A stretch of DNA of 64,000 nucleotides from Thunnus maccoyii (taxonomy: Eukaryota > Chordata > Actinopteri > Scombriformes > Scombridae): positions 12,021,001-12,085,000 of the forward strand of contig NC_056540.1 of the NCBI RefSeq assembly GCF_910596095.1, written 5' to 3'. Positions 53,601-63,695 of this stretch are shown in pieces. Position numbers and translations under genes: made by a program. Under the pieces are notes generated by a model that was given only the letters and a program-made list of their open reading frames with translations, made no database searches and was not told the DNA's origin. Within the stretch, counting starts at the first letter, position 1. Each line of letters starts with the position of its first letter.

Positions 53601-56600
53601 CATATCAGTATCATATACACTAAAACTGAAGAAAATATAAACACATCTGCATAAATAAAGTGATCAGTACTCTTAAGGCCTGTAAGGTTTGGTTAAAATT
53701 TTCACACAGAAAATTTTGTCTCTTTCATTACAAATATGGTAGATAGGGGAGGTAGACTCAGTTCCACGTACACAGCAGACTTAAATCAAATGTTGATCAG
53801 GCCAGCTGGATTCCAGTCACACTGGTATGACCAAAAAAAAAAAATTCTGGTCTCAGCATGGTGGATGTGGTGCCTGCATGTTGGTCCACATTGTAATGGT
53901 AAAAACAGTAAACACACATTTTTGCTGTTGCCAGTGCGCTAAGAAACTAGAAACATTAAAAAAGGCTCATTGCATGAGAACAATGATGCACCAGTGATAG
54001 AAGAGCTAAAACTGTAGACACCAGCAGCAGGTTTAATATCTGCATCTGCTACAGTCCACTGGAGAAACTGGCTTTTGATCAAGTAAAAGCTTTTAACTGC
54101 AGTGCAACCTACCCAAAACTGAGGACCAGAAAAGGGACCATACTCAAACTTCATCACTAACTTTTTTTTGGTTGTGCTATGTGTAGTTTTTACAAAATTA
54201 CTTTGAGAAACGCTGAATAGCAATTTCAAATTTCAATCATTAGGTCCTGGAGGGGGGCACTTTGGTCTGTCATAAAACTTCATGGGAGTTAATTATGTCA
54301 TCACTTTTGATTTGTTACACTTTAACAAAAGGTTATAGTCTTCTGAACAAAGTGTCCTTTGTTATTGCAGAGGAGGCACAGAGTCTACAAGGTATGCAGT
54401 CCAGCTGATCAACGCTCTAATCCAAGACCCAGCCAAAGAGCTTGAGGATCTGATCCCCCGGAATCACATTAGAGCCCCAGGCTCTAAAACGACCGCAACT
54501 TCCTTCCCCAGTACCACAGGGGCCACCAGCGGTTCAACCACTGGGCCAAAGGCCCTGAGCTCGTTGGTCACCTCAACAGGCGTCTCGTTCCAGCCCTCTT
54601 CATCCTCGTCTTCGTCCTCCTCTCAGGCAGGGGGAAAGATTGGGAAGGGGTTGTCATCAAACGTCAGACAGCCTTTCCCAGTGTCTCTGCCTCTGGCGTA
54701 CGCCCACCCCCAGCTGGCTTTACTGGCTGCTCAGACCATGCACCAGATCAGACACCCTCGTCTACCCATGGCCCAGTTTGGTGGCACCTTCTCTCCTGCC
54801 GCCAGCACCTGGGGACCCTTCCCTGTGCGACCTGTGAGCCCCGGCAGTGCTAGCAGCTCCCCCAAACACAACGGAGGAACCAACAGCACTGCAGGCCAGG
54901 CCAGGTCCAACTCAACCCAAAGTGAGCACAGCAACACAGCCAGCTCAGGAGCCCCAGTCACGACCACCAACACCACCACCACCAGTGCTCCTAATACATC
55001 GTCAGCAGCAGCCTCGCCTCATACCCCTAATCCCACCCCATACAATCCCCAGCCGAGTGTCCCCACCCCTTCCTCCGTCAGAAAACAGCTCTTCGCCCCT
55101 GACCCCAAGCCCACCGGTGTCACCCCTGTGTCTGTTGCTGCCACTGCTACTAGTGGCAGCAATGCAGTACGAGGCACAGGGTCCCCTGCACATCACAGTT
55201 CCACTACAACCACCGCTAATGCCCTTCAGCACTCAGTCGGACCCATCTCACAGCCCCCCCTCCAGCCAACTAAAACGGAGCCCACTGCCGTTGCCCCTCC
55301 TGGAAAAGACAAGCCCTCTCTACCTGTAGAGAATCAGCCTGCTTCTGTCAGTGAGAGCATCAACTCTGTGGGTTTCACTGCCCCTGCCATGGCTTTACCT
55401 CCCAAACCAGAGCCTCGGCAGCAGTTACCTCCCCCTCCCTCCTCTGTACCGTCCACAGAGGCACCACCACCCCTCCTCAACCCGCAGCCCAGCACCCATC
55501 TCCCCTCAGTACCACCTCCTGTCCTCTCACACAATGTTGCACACCCCAACAACACTGTACCCCACTTCTCAGCCCCAGCGCCCAGAGTCTCCCATCGTAT
55601 GCAGCCACCAGGGCCTTACTATTCCCTTCCTGAGCAGCAACAGCAGCAGCAGACACAACAACAATCTATGTTTGTGCCCTTCAACGCTCAGCAAGAACCC
55701 CCTAAACAGACCCAAAACCAGACGTCTCAGCCCACAAGTTTGCCTCCACAGGCCCAAGCCCAAGCTCAAGCCCAGGCTCAGGGCTCCCTTCAGGTCTCTG
55801 CTAACCTGGGGATGATGAACGGTTCCCAGATGCAGCATGTGGCCAATGCAGGCAAGCCTCAGCAGATACCCCCCAACTTCGGTCCTGCAGGCCTCTTCAA
55901 TTTCAGCAGCATCTTTGATAATAATAACCAGGTGAGATGAAGTGACCTCTACAATGTAAAGATGGGCCTGACATCACATTTAGATTTTGAGCTGTAGTCA
56001 CCATATTATGCATAAGTCATGCTAGGAAAATCAAGGGGACACTATGTGCAAGTATGTTTACACACATCACTTATCATTTGGTCGCTGTCAATTGTGCTCA
56101 CCTTGCAGGTGGGAAATAATCAGGTGTGGGGTGCATGCCATCTGCCTGCTCGCTCGCCTCCAGAGCAGTCGTACTCAGCCCCACCAGCCTACATGAGTAT
56201 GGGCCAGATGGAGAATATGATGCCCCCACCTCCTCCAGACAGTTCCAAAGCCCCTGGCTACCGTTCTGCCTCCCAGAGGATGGTCAACAGCCCCATCGGT
56301 ACGACTGATTTCCTTTTTTAGTTTATACATGATTATTTTGTTTATTTATTTAACCCCAACATTAAATAGACTGTAGTTAAAGTATTCTAAAAAAGGCAGG
56401 TAGTGTGAAAGAATATATGCAACAAATTATAATAAAATCAAATGTGTGTGAAAAAAGTTAAACTGAAACACAACTTTAGACAGAGTCTACAGTACAGGAC
56501 ATCTACAGTAAGTGTGGCATAATCAAACAAAATGCCTCGACATACGGCCTTGTATTTACTTACACGGTAAAGTTTTTTGAGGTACAGTTTGCTTTATCTG

Positions 56601-58099
56601 CTTTATATTGAACTCTCTCTTCAATTGTTTCCACCCACAGCGTTGACCAGCTATGCCACCAGTATCTCTGGCAGTCCAGTGTATCTGCACGGTCATACAG
56701 CAGTTGGCACGCCCTCATTCAGCAGACAGCACTTTTCCCCTCATCCCTGGAGTGCATCCACATCAGGTATTAGCCACAAAACCTTTTGTTTTGTTGTGAT
56801 TTTCTTCCAACTTTTCAGACTGAAATTATCATTAACATATTTTATGTAGAGTAGCATTTTTCTAACACTTCTTTTCACATTGTTTTTTGTCTTCTGAAAC
56901 TCTTCAATCCATGTTTGACATATCTGCTCTCATTCTTGTTTTGTAAAGCAATGTGCAATTTTTAAGGCACTGTGCAAATGAATCTTTTGAGAAATCTGAT
57001 CCACTGCTCACGCTATTCCTCCTATACTGTCTCTTCTCTACCAGGTGAGTCTCCTGTACCGCCTCCCTCTACAGTGTCATCCTCCACCCTTTCCACTTCA
57101 GCCGTGGCCCCGCCTCCCCAGCCTAAGCCAGGCAGCTCCTCGCAGCAGGACCGGAAGGTTCCCCCACCCATCGGCACAGAGCGGCTGGCAAGGATCAGGC
57201 AGACGGGTTCAGTCAACCCACCTCTCCTCACCACCAGCTACACGGCATCTGTTGGACAGGGAGGCATATGGTCATTTGGTGTTGGCAGTGCTTCAGGTGA
57301 GAACTTTGTTTTGGCATTTTGTTTTTGTTTGTTAAAATTGATACTATCGATAAAATAGCATCAACAGGGATTTAATAAGTGCAATTTAAACATGACTTCA
57401 ACCACTCATCTCAATCTGCTACTTTTATATCCATTGATGAGGCTATAACCTCTTGTGTGTCTTCATGCAGAGGCCATGTCTGGTTGGTCCCAGCCACTGA
57501 TGAGCAGCCACATGATGCACCCTCAGCTGCAGGCAGAGCAGTCAGCCTTCTCTCAGCACCAGCCCATGGAGCAGGACGACACAGGCATCGCAAACCCTGC
57601 TAACAACTACCACCAGCCGCAGCATATGCCCAACAGTTACATGGACTTCCCAAAGGTAACACAAAGCCATAGCTGTGTACAAGATTTAACCCCGTACCTA
57701 TTATGTGCTCTTTATAACCAGTTTTCTGTCATTGTCTGTACAGGGAATGCCTATGTCAATGTATGGAGGAACCATGATGCCCCCTCATCCTCCCATGGCA
57801 GAGGGACCGGGGGGACCGATGTACAATGGTTTGCACGCAGGTGACCCCGCATGGAGCCCCATTATCAAAGTGGTCCCAAACAATGCAGATAACTCAGACC
57901 CACAACAGCAGGTAATGTCCTCTTTTATTATATTGTCCAATCATATGCTTAGAGTTTAACTATATATTATATATAACAGTCAGATATAATATTTGACTTG
58001 ATTTGTTTTAACACATCTTGCTCCTCTCTCCTCCTTCAGGTGTGGCCTGGTACCTGGGCACCTCATGTGGGCAATGTGCACCTGAACCACGTCAACTAG
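26687..58099 (+). CDS. ankhd1: ankyrin repeat and KH domain-containing protein 1 (MASK-type)
   Basis: Very large scaffold of the MASK family, a co-activator of YAP/Yorkie and an RNA-binding protein. I spliced 39 coding exons in phase (2,687 residues; human 2,542): exon 1 26687-26965, exon 2 30429-30582, exon 3 41489-41645, exons 4-16 between 41880 and 47467, exon 17 47638-47916, exon 18 48025-48454, exons 19-32 between 48548 and 53339, the 1.56-kb exon 33 54371-55931, exons 34-39 between 56109 and 58099. A first block of about 15 ankyrin repeats covers roughly residues 198-695. A second block of about 10 covers 1112-1445. A Lys/Arg/Glu-rich coiled coil lies near 1500-1540. The KH domain is about 1782-1865, with its GRGG loop near 1807-1810. 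The C-terminal 800 residues are Pro/Ser/Gln-rich. Repeat sequence is nearly identical to human ANKHD1. The HBEGF/ANKHD1 neighbourhood favours it over ANKRD17. An in-frame ATG at 26714 aligns with the human start, so translation may begin nine codons later. Confidence 0.97.
27285..27334. repeat. perfect 17-bp inverted repeat
   Basis: Arms 27285-27301 (GGGTGTTGCGAGACGAC) and 27318-27334 are exact reverse complements around a 16-nt loop. CpG-rich, in ankhd1 intron 1. Confidence 0.9.
30173..30243. repeat. 31-bp near-perfect inverted repeat, hairpin
   Basis: Arms 30173-30203 and 30213-30243 with a 9-nt loop (GGGGGCACT). Only one position differs, and in RNA of the plus strand that position is a U-G pair, so the stem is continuous for 31 bp. 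It lies 185 bp before ankhd1 exon 2. It could be a pre-miRNA-like hairpin or a tiny foldback transposon. AT-rich. Confidence 0.9.
31415..32389. mobile_element. hAT-like non-autonomous element with 8-bp target duplication
   Basis: Exact 8-bp direct repeats CAAATAAT at 31415-31422 and 32382-32389 flank a 959-bp element. Its ends are TAGAGATGCA and, reverse complemented, TAGGGATGCA. Short TIRs beginning TAG.G plus an 8-bp duplication are the hallmark of hAT transposons. No transposase frame is present. Subterminal blocks contain repeated ATATCAGC/CGATAT motifs. The interior holds a 117-bp inverted repeat, listed separately. Confidence 0.75.
31618..31907. repeat. 117-bp imperfect inverted repeat inside the hAT-like element
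   Basis: Arms 31618-31734 and 31791-31907 align as reverse complements over their full 117 bp with about 17 mismatches and no gap by hand alignment (about 85%), around a 56-bp spacer. A transcript through ankhd1 intron 2 would fold into a long double strand here. Confidence 0.85.
32488..32841. mobile_element. 354-bp hAT-like MITE
   Basis: Ends TAGGGCTGGGCAATAT and, reverse complemented, TAGAGCTGGGCGATAT. Flanks TGATTACT (32480-32487) and TGATGGCT (32842-32849) look like a decayed 8-bp duplication (6 of 8). The interior is full of ATATCG/ATATTG units. This is a MITE type I know to be frequent in fish genomes. Confidence 0.65.
36105..36680 (-). mobile_element. 5'-truncated L2/Rex-type LINE, ORF2 C-terminus
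   Basis: Minus-strand translation gives the typical end of a CR1/L2/Rex1-clade reverse transcriptase [19 protein letters not shown], then GLGPNYI, then [19 protein letters not shown] and [10 protein letters not shown], with a stop at 36286-36288. The 3' end reads GGTGCTATATAAATAAAGATTATTAT, the usual tail of such elements. It is heavily 5'-truncated, so inactive. Confidence 0.75.
37629..38196. mobile_element. 568-bp MITE with 38-bp TIRs
   Basis: Inverted repeats at 37629-37666 and 38159-38196 differ at about three positions and contain CAGTTCAGACCAAAGATTCA. There is no transposase frame; the interior has further short inverted matches. Target duplication not clear, superfamily not assigned. 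Confidence 0.7.
41880..46839 (+). other. ankhd1: ankhd1 exons 4-14: first ankyrin-repeat block
   Basis: Exon coordinates: 41880-42027, 42217-42364, 42485-42718, 42855-42949, 43494-43649, 44302-44383, 44684-44875, 45013-45122, 45382-45469, 46468-46595, 46696-46839. Each repeat shows the usual TPL(M/T)xAxxxGHxxxVxxLLxxGAxxN pattern. Exon junctions mostly fall inside repeats, typically splitting a Gly codon of the 'GA' turn (phase 1). Exons 15 and 16 (46953-47055, 47205-47467) carry the linker with the conserved [16 protein letters not shown] segment. Confidence 0.93.
46429..46454. repeat. (TTC)n run before an acceptor
   Basis: About nine TTC/TCT units forming the polypyrimidine tract of the ankhd1 exon 13 acceptor (exon starts at 46468). 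Confidence 0.85.
47638..48687 (+). other. ankhd1: ankhd1 exons 17-19: acidic/proline-rich linker
   Basis: Exons 47638-47916, 48025-48454 and 48548-48687. They encode a Lys-rich helix ([14 protein letters not shown]), then a Gly/Pro segment, a Glu/Asp run and a Pro/Gln-rich stretch ending in the conserved [18 protein letters not shown]. Two unusual introns lie here: intron 17 (108 bp) is open in frame, and intron 18 uses a GC donor. Confidence 0.9.
48789..51270 (+). other. ankhd1: ankhd1 exons 20-26: second ankyrin-repeat block
   Basis: Exon coordinates: 48789-48900, 49060-49205, 49309-49451, 50043-50256, 50500-50675, 50929-51091, 51175-51270. About ten repeats, starting with [19 protein letters not shown] and ending with a capping segment ([17 protein letters not shown]). 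They are nearly identical to the mammalian sequence. Confidence 0.93.
51383..53339 (+). other. ankhd1: ankhd1 exons 27-32: basic coiled coil and start of KH domain
   Basis: Exon coordinates: 51383-51499, 51605-51773, 51906-52105, 52251-52603, 52880-53032, 53190-53339. They encode a Lys/Arg/Glu coiled coil that could also act as a nuclear localisation signal, a Ser-rich low-complexity stretch at 52436-52478, and most of the KH domain including [16 protein letters not shown]. The KH domain is split over exons 31-33. Confidence 0.92.
53340..54370 (+). other. ankhd1 intron 32, nothing exon-like
   Basis: A 1.0-kb AT-rich intron that interrupts the KH domain coding region. No other feature is recognised. 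Confidence 0.6.
54371..58099 (+). other. ankhd1: ankhd1 exons 33-39: KH end and disordered C-terminus
   Basis: Exon coordinates: 54371-55931, 56109-56298, 56641-56766, 57045-57296, 57471-57655, 57744-57911, 58040-58099. After the end of KH ([17 protein letters not shown]) the protein is Pro/Ser/Thr/Gln-rich with short conserved islands ([69 protein letters not shown]). Gln-rich and Ala-Gln repeats lie at about 55635-55790. Confidence 0.92.
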
Positions 58100-58675
58100 A
58101 CGGCGTCCACAGCAATCAAACGCACACAGCATGACCCACAGCGCAAACATGACATACCAACTGACAAATATGACCGATTAAGACAAAGAAAAAAAGAAAA
58201 AGTACAACATGTTAACTTTAGTAGAGACCTGAGAGTGCAGAGCAGGGGTTGAAGAATTGGAAGTCGACACCATTCTTTGATGTGCCTATCTCAAAACAAG
58301 GAAAGAGGAAACTGGGCGAGAGCTGTTATCAGTGTCCCAATGATGCAAACAAACATGCGCGATCACCTGTTCAACAGGATCCATTCTCTGCGTAGTTTAG
58401 CGATTTTGACTTAAACCCACATACACCGTTCTTGGGCTGCAGGGGGCTCAACATGAAGTAGCTATTTAAACTTGGCCCAGAACTAGATGATGATTACCTA
58501 AAGAGAAAGAGAAATCAGAACCTTTTAGAGTGGTAAATACATGTATAATTGTTTACATACTAAAAAGGGTTAAAATGAGAGTAAATTTCATGTCGTATAG
58601 TGGCTCTACTTTATGTAGCCTGTATTAATGTGAAATATTTACCTTAATATTCAATAAAAAGATTGAAAAGTATTT
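58100..58675 (+). other. ankhd1: ankhd1 3'UTR with poly(A) signal
   Basis: Short untranslated tail after the TAG at 58097-58099. AATAAA at 58653-58658 is followed by a GT-rich stretch (tttgtgtgttttgtg), a good cleavage context. Confidence 0.75.
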
Positions 58676-58679
58676 GTGT

Positions 58680-59144
58680 GTTTTGTGAAACACAGTTCTT
58701 TGTTGTCATGTTTGGATTGAACATTTATCTAAGCCTTCAACAGACATCAAGAACTAGTACAAAGTTCATTTAATGATTTTATGTGTATTTCTGGCTCCTC
58801 TGGGCGTCATCTCGTAATTGTCATCTTCACAGCCAGAGTCCTTGTGCAATCTTGAGACCTGTCTCTATGGTTTCAAATTGACCTTAGAGAACCATCTTTT
58901 TTTTGGTTTATTTTTAATCGACAATGACAAAGCTGGAGGGTGTCATTGAACAGGATACATGTGTTGGTGAAATTTGACTTAAGACCAAATACAAAAGCTA
59001 AAGGAGGTGCTTCATATACACAGTACAGCAAATGTTCTTTCTTATTGGGGGTGAATTTGAGAAAAACATGTTTCCAACCAAAATGACACAACTCTGCATG
59101 CTATATTTGAGATTCAATGGTGACTGGCACATTAAACTTTACAC
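58680..59144. other. intergenic gap after ankhd1
   Basis: No exon is seen. In mammals EIF4EBP3 lies directly downstream of ANKHD1. I looked for the 4E-BP motif (YDRKFLL-type) and see none between 58100 and 60540. Confidence 0.55.
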
Positions 59145-59603
59145 CAGGGGTTTTCAAAATCTGAGACTGTGGGCCTCCCCTCAGACAAAGCTTGGAAAAA
59201 GGGGACCCCTGACCCCCTCCTTAGTTTACCTGCTTAGTTTCGCACAGTTCCTGGATGCCTATGGGATCGTTATTGTTATTTGATCCCATAGACACTCAAC
59301 ATTTGAGCCAAGATAACCTAATATTGCTGTATAACATCAGACTACACCAAATACATTAAAAAAGTCTGAAGACATTTATTAGTTTCTGACTCTGGGAAAG
59401 TGGGAAGAATAGTAAAATTCCCCAAAATTACTGTATCTCTGAACTATCTCTCTAACCAAATCACACACATTTAGGCTATTCTACATGATCTCCTTTTAAT
59501 TAATGTAATATTTTTTCACCTCAATTCACTGAGCCTCCCCTGAAACTGTTTGGAGCCCCCCTGGAGAGGCCCACCTCCCACGTTGAAAACATCCGCTTTA
59601 CAC
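59137..59603. mobile_element. 451-bp hAT-like MITE with exact 8-bp duplication
   Basis: Exact direct repeats CTTTACAC at 59137-59144 and 59596-59603 flank an element that begins CAGGGGTTTTCAA and ends TTGAAAACATCCG. The 5' end matches the CAGNGGTTCTCAAA-type hAT ends common in fish. A GTGGGCCTC block is repeated inverted near both ends. Near the middle is a 10-bp perfect inverted repeat (59259-59268 and 59282-59291). No coding frame. Confidence 0.75.
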
Positions 59604-60035
59604 AATACTCCACTTAGTGGTAAAAGTGATGGACAAAAATAGTGGAGATAGTGAGGACACCATAAAGTGCATACAAAATAATGCTTACATTATATTTAGA
59701 ATGTAGTTAGTTCTCATTTGGAAGAACAGTCCATGTACAGGTATAGTGATTTGGCATTTATTCAAGAATAAATGACCATTCACATGGTTCCCCTTCCCTG
59801 CCTTTGAAATGGAAATATCCCTAGCTGTTTCACCATTGTGGAACCATATTGTAAATGTGTAGAGCAGCACACCTTAATCAACACTGACATTTTGGAAACA
59901 ACATGTTTAATTTCACCTTTTTAAAGTTTGAGAAAAGCTTATTAATTGTTTAGCACAACACATACATAACAGACGACAGAGGTCAAAAGGGGGATACATT
60001 AAAGTCAATGACACTGGTACCTTTCATTCCTTATG

Positions 60036-60469
60036 GGACCAGTGTGTAGGATTTAGTGGCATCTAGCGGTGAGGTTGCAGATTGCAACCAACTAAATATG
60101 CATCAAATCATTTTTTTTCCTAGGGTGATGAGGTCATGACCCGCCCTACTCTGCCTCTGATTGGCTAGTACTCGTTGCCTTCGTTCGTTGGGTTGGTTAG
60201 GCTTAGGCATGAGGAGTGTGATTGGTTAGGGTTAGGGTAAGAATATCTGGGTGAGCCAATCAGAGGCAGAGTTGGGCGGGTCATGACTTCGCCATCCTAG
60301 GAAAAAAATATCGCGACCCGCTCACTATGTAGATATAAAGGGCTCATTCTAAAATGACGAAAACACAACGATTCTTATTCCCATGGGATTATACACTAAT
60401 TAAAACATACTTATGAATATTGTGTTTCATTTCTGCCAATTGAGCCCCCTAAATCTTACACACTGGTCC
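60036..60469. mobile_element. outer MITE with 21-bp TIRs, host of a nested element
   Basis: Inverted repeats GGACCAGTGTGTAGGATTTAG (60036-60056) and its complement at 60449-60469 differ at one position. This end sequence is a familiar teleost MITE. The 181-bp MITE sits inside it. Duplication at the ends unclear (TTATG left, TTTAAA right). Confidence 0.7.
60120..60300 (-). mobile_element. 181-bp inverted-repeat MITE, copy 2 (nested)
   Basis: Same length as copy 1 (11028-11208) and reverse oriented. TIRs 60120-60166 and 60254-60300 match at about 42 of 47 positions. The interior aligns with copy 1 along its whole length (tagtactcgttgc..., ggcatgaggagtg). It lies within the outer element at 60036-60469, so either it jumped into it or both are parts of one larger composite. 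Confidence 0.8.
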
Positions 60470-60559
60470 TTTAAATACAATCACCTCTATTATGAAGCAT
60501 AACGGAAGTGTAGTTCATTACTTCCTGGGTTCATGTGATTTTTGCAGTCCAAGGTAAGC

Positions 60560-61821
60560 ATGGCGGCAGCTACAACACCAGCGGACCCAAAGCAAACACC
60601 TAAAACACCGCCGTCAGCAGCTGTCCCGTTTGATTTTTCTCAGCCTCCGATTATCGAGGGATTCAACCCTTCACCGAGGTTCAAAGATGAGACACTCAGT
60701 GAGAAATTCAGGAGAAAGACCAAGGAGAACCCGTTCGTCCCAATAGGTGAGTTACACAAGCCTGCGGGTAGCAGCACAGTCAAGTTATACAAGCAGCAAT
60801 AACTCTTCATTCATACTACCCGAGGAATTGTTTGTTACCAAGTTAGCTTACAGAAAAATATATTCTCCAGTTTGTATGTCACAGCTAGAAAGCATTCGTG
60901 TTGTTAATGGACAACTTGCTTACATTTTAGTTAATAGCAGTCGTATTATTATTGTTTTCGTGTCTGCTTGACCCTTTGTTCGAAAACTCGGTAGAAAAAC
61001 GGTGCCCTGAGTGACATTTTTCAAGGGTCACTTTATACAAATGACCAAAAAAAGCATTTTCTAACGTTGTATATATTGAGCTTTTGAGAGATATGTTGCA
61101 CATCTCGTTTAATTTATACACTTGGTTTCTCTGCAGTTTATTTTAGAGCAGTGGTTCCCAGACTTTTTCTGTGACTTTAGTTCCCTAATCAAATTCATAT
61201 CCCTTCTGACAGCAGACATTTGTCATAGTAGGAAAAGCACAGCTCTATTTAATAACATCAATGACTGCCCTGTTCTGTTCCAGCAATTAATGTTATTAGT
61301 TGCACCTGTATTTGACTAATCTGCTATGACACAGGTCTGTTAAATTTTAGTTTCAATGTTATCATTGAATCTATTTCTCCATGGAAATTGAAACCACTGA
61401 CAGTTGTGAGCCTGTGAAGAACAAGTGATTTTTCAATGCTTAAAGCACTGCACACAAGATTAAATTTCCATCCATTCTGTTGTGTGATGAATGATGGCAA
61501 CAGATATCCCAAAATCTCAGCATATCTAGATAGATACCACCAAGGTTTTTATATGCGTTTGAAGGGAACAGACCTTCAGTGTTGGAGCATGTTAGGCCGT
61601 CATCTTCCCGTATTTAAACACTGACATTAGATGTTGTGTTTACTTGTTTTCCAGGTTGTGTGGGAACAGCAGGAGCGCTGATTTATGGTCTCCGTGCCTT
61701 CCATCAAGGGAAAACCAGACAGTCCCAGCTGTTGATGAGGGGCCGAATCTTTGCTCAAGGTTTCACCGTGGTTGCTATCATTTTTGGTGTCTTGGCGACA
61801 GCTCTAAAACCCAAGCAGTGA
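60560..61821 (+). CDS. higd2a: HIG1 domain family member 2A
   Basis: Small inner-mitochondrial-membrane protein, homologue of yeast Rcf1, needed for cytochrome c oxidase and supercomplex assembly. Two coding exons, 60560-60746 and 61655-61821, join in phase (G|GT codon) into 117 residues (human 106). The N-terminus is Pro/Thr/Ala-rich. A conserved block FNPSPRFKDETLSEKF leads to NPFVPIG, then two hydrophobic helices (about 63-80 and 92-112) separated by a basic loop with RQSQLLMRGRIFAQG. The ATG at 60560 has A at -3 and G at +4; the upstream in-frame TTG is not a plausible start. Tail-to-tail with the clathrin light chain gene, as in mammals where HIGD2A and CLTB are neighbours. Confidence 0.95.
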
Positions 61822-62500
61822 AGAAGGACCACTCCCACACCACTGCCACCCAATGAATGAATGAACTGAATAATGTATTATACATTTCCAACATTGTTCA
61901 GACACCTACGTTAAGGCCAACACTATTTATTGTTTGGAAAATGAGTCATGATGATAAAATATTTAGCTTCAGGCTAGCACGATGGAAGAACAGAGTGTAA
62001 GCTGCTCGTTAGCAGAGCGAGTGAGCGAGCTGTATTTGACAATTTGTGCTGTAATAGTTTTAAGGCATAAATGTGATTTATATCTCTTGCTCCGTGCCCT
62101 TCTGAAGGGTTTCATTTCCAATACATCCCATGTATTGTCACTGTGTAACACATCTGTGTCTTCAGATATAAAATTTAATTTTAAACTGTGTGTGCTGTAT
62201 GTATCTCAGATGAAACATCACACATCAAGTGTTGTACTTAGTGTGCAACTTTAACAGGTTATTTAGAAAAATCACTGTATAAGTTTCATGTGAAGTTTTT
62301 ATATTAATGGCCTGGGTGAATAGATCTAAATGGGAGGAAGATTTTAGACCGACAGGCCCACTGTCAATGTCCACCCTATAGCAAGAGCTGCAAACATTAG
62401 ATGAAGAATGGGACTTTGTGAAGTAATTTTACCTGGGCTGAGGTATATCGGTGCAAACAAATCAGAGTTACACTATCATGGAATAAAAGAGACACAGTAT
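61822..62500 (+). other. higd2a: higd2a 3'UTR, probable
   Basis: AT-rich tail. The first canonical AATAAA on the plus strand is at 62482-62487. Variant signals occur earlier, so a shorter UTR is possible. Confidence 0.45.
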
Positions 62501-62759
62501 TCACTGTGTACCTGTGAATCTGTTCTTGCTTCTTGGACTCTTCATATTGTGTTTTTAATATTTGAACACTGTAAATTGTGGGTATCTACCTTAAATTTCA
62601 CAGTAGCACAGCCTTCAGGAATGTGCACCTGAGAATATGTAAGGGTGGATATCGGCTCTGGGCCGTACACACAATTTTAGCTCCTCACACATCAACTGGA
62701 CAAAATGATTGGCAACAGAAGCTGGGAAACATTTAAGGACAAACAAGTTTAGGTGATCA

Positions 62760-63695
62760 TACTCCATTGTCTTTATTTTCCAGTTCCCTTTTAACATTCA
62801 CTTTTTTTTTTTTCAGTTTTCATAATGTCCAAATAGGCAACATGTGAAACAATGTGTAGACGTTACTGTGGAAATTGACACCTTGTTGATTGCTGTTTAA
62901 AAAATCTAAAAACATATAAGTGTAACAGAATAATGCTGCACGAAATGTACCAACACAATCAGTGAAACAAGAAATCGCACAAGCCGTTAATTCATGCGAA
63001 CTCTGGAAAATTTAGATGACAGCAGAAATCTTTGGTTGTGAATACTTTTTGCTGAAATTTTTGCCTAATTGGGAGGGAAATCCACCTGGCTGAATACTCA
63101 AAACTGGAGCAAGAGCAAGATCAAAAAGGCCACAAGCTTATGTATTTTGAAAGAGAAAAAAATACGTTAGCTATCTTAAATACGTAATTAGGGTTATAAA
63201 TACAACAAAGTGTTTGTGTATATGGTTCTACGTTGTTGAGAGGCATAAGTGGTTACAATCTAATCTGTAATAGTGCTCAATAAGCAAGTGGCTGACATCG
63301 ACCAAATATGCAAATTTATAAAACAACTAAAAATTGTGCATCCAAAATATTGGCAGAGGCATGCAAGAGAGTTGACCTAATGATCCATAATTTAAAAGGG
63401 GGAAGGAAAGATGATTAACTTACAGTAACAATATTTTCTTAAGTGTAGCAGTGATAAAACTGACCAGCTAAATGATGTCGTAACAATAGAGCAGTCCTTC
63501 ATCTTCTCACAAGAGTGAGGTTAAGTATATTATTTCAATATAACAGGCAACAGGAAAGGCGGGAAGTTTTCAAAGGTTATAAAACATACCAGGTATTTTA
63601 TGGAAAAGGAGCGTACAAACTCTTCTGATGCGACGTGAGGTTAAAACTGAAAAAAGGCAATGTTTCTAGAACAAAATTCGCCCTGAAAAGCTCCT
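62760..63695 (-). other. cltb: clathrin light chain gene 3'UTR
   Basis: Minus-strand sequence after the stop at 63696-63698. AATAAA on the minus strand is at 62777-62772, giving a 3'UTR of about 920 nt. Confidence 0.6.

Noticed and set aside
54640-55838. Long alternative-frame ORFs on both strands over ankhd1 exon 33
   Set aside because: Shadow frames of a GC-rich, Pro/Ser-rich coding exon; the conserved protein is in one plus-strand frame.
26687-58099. ANKRD17 as the identity of the large ankyrin/KH gene
   Set aside because: ANKRD17 is a close paralogue, but the linker and C-terminal islands match ANKHD1 better from memory, and hbegf as neighbour supports ANKHD1.
61140-61320. CAGTGGTTCCCAGACTTTTT, a hAT-type end in the higd2a intron
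   Set aside because: I could not find the matching other end or a target duplication, so the element cannot be delimited.
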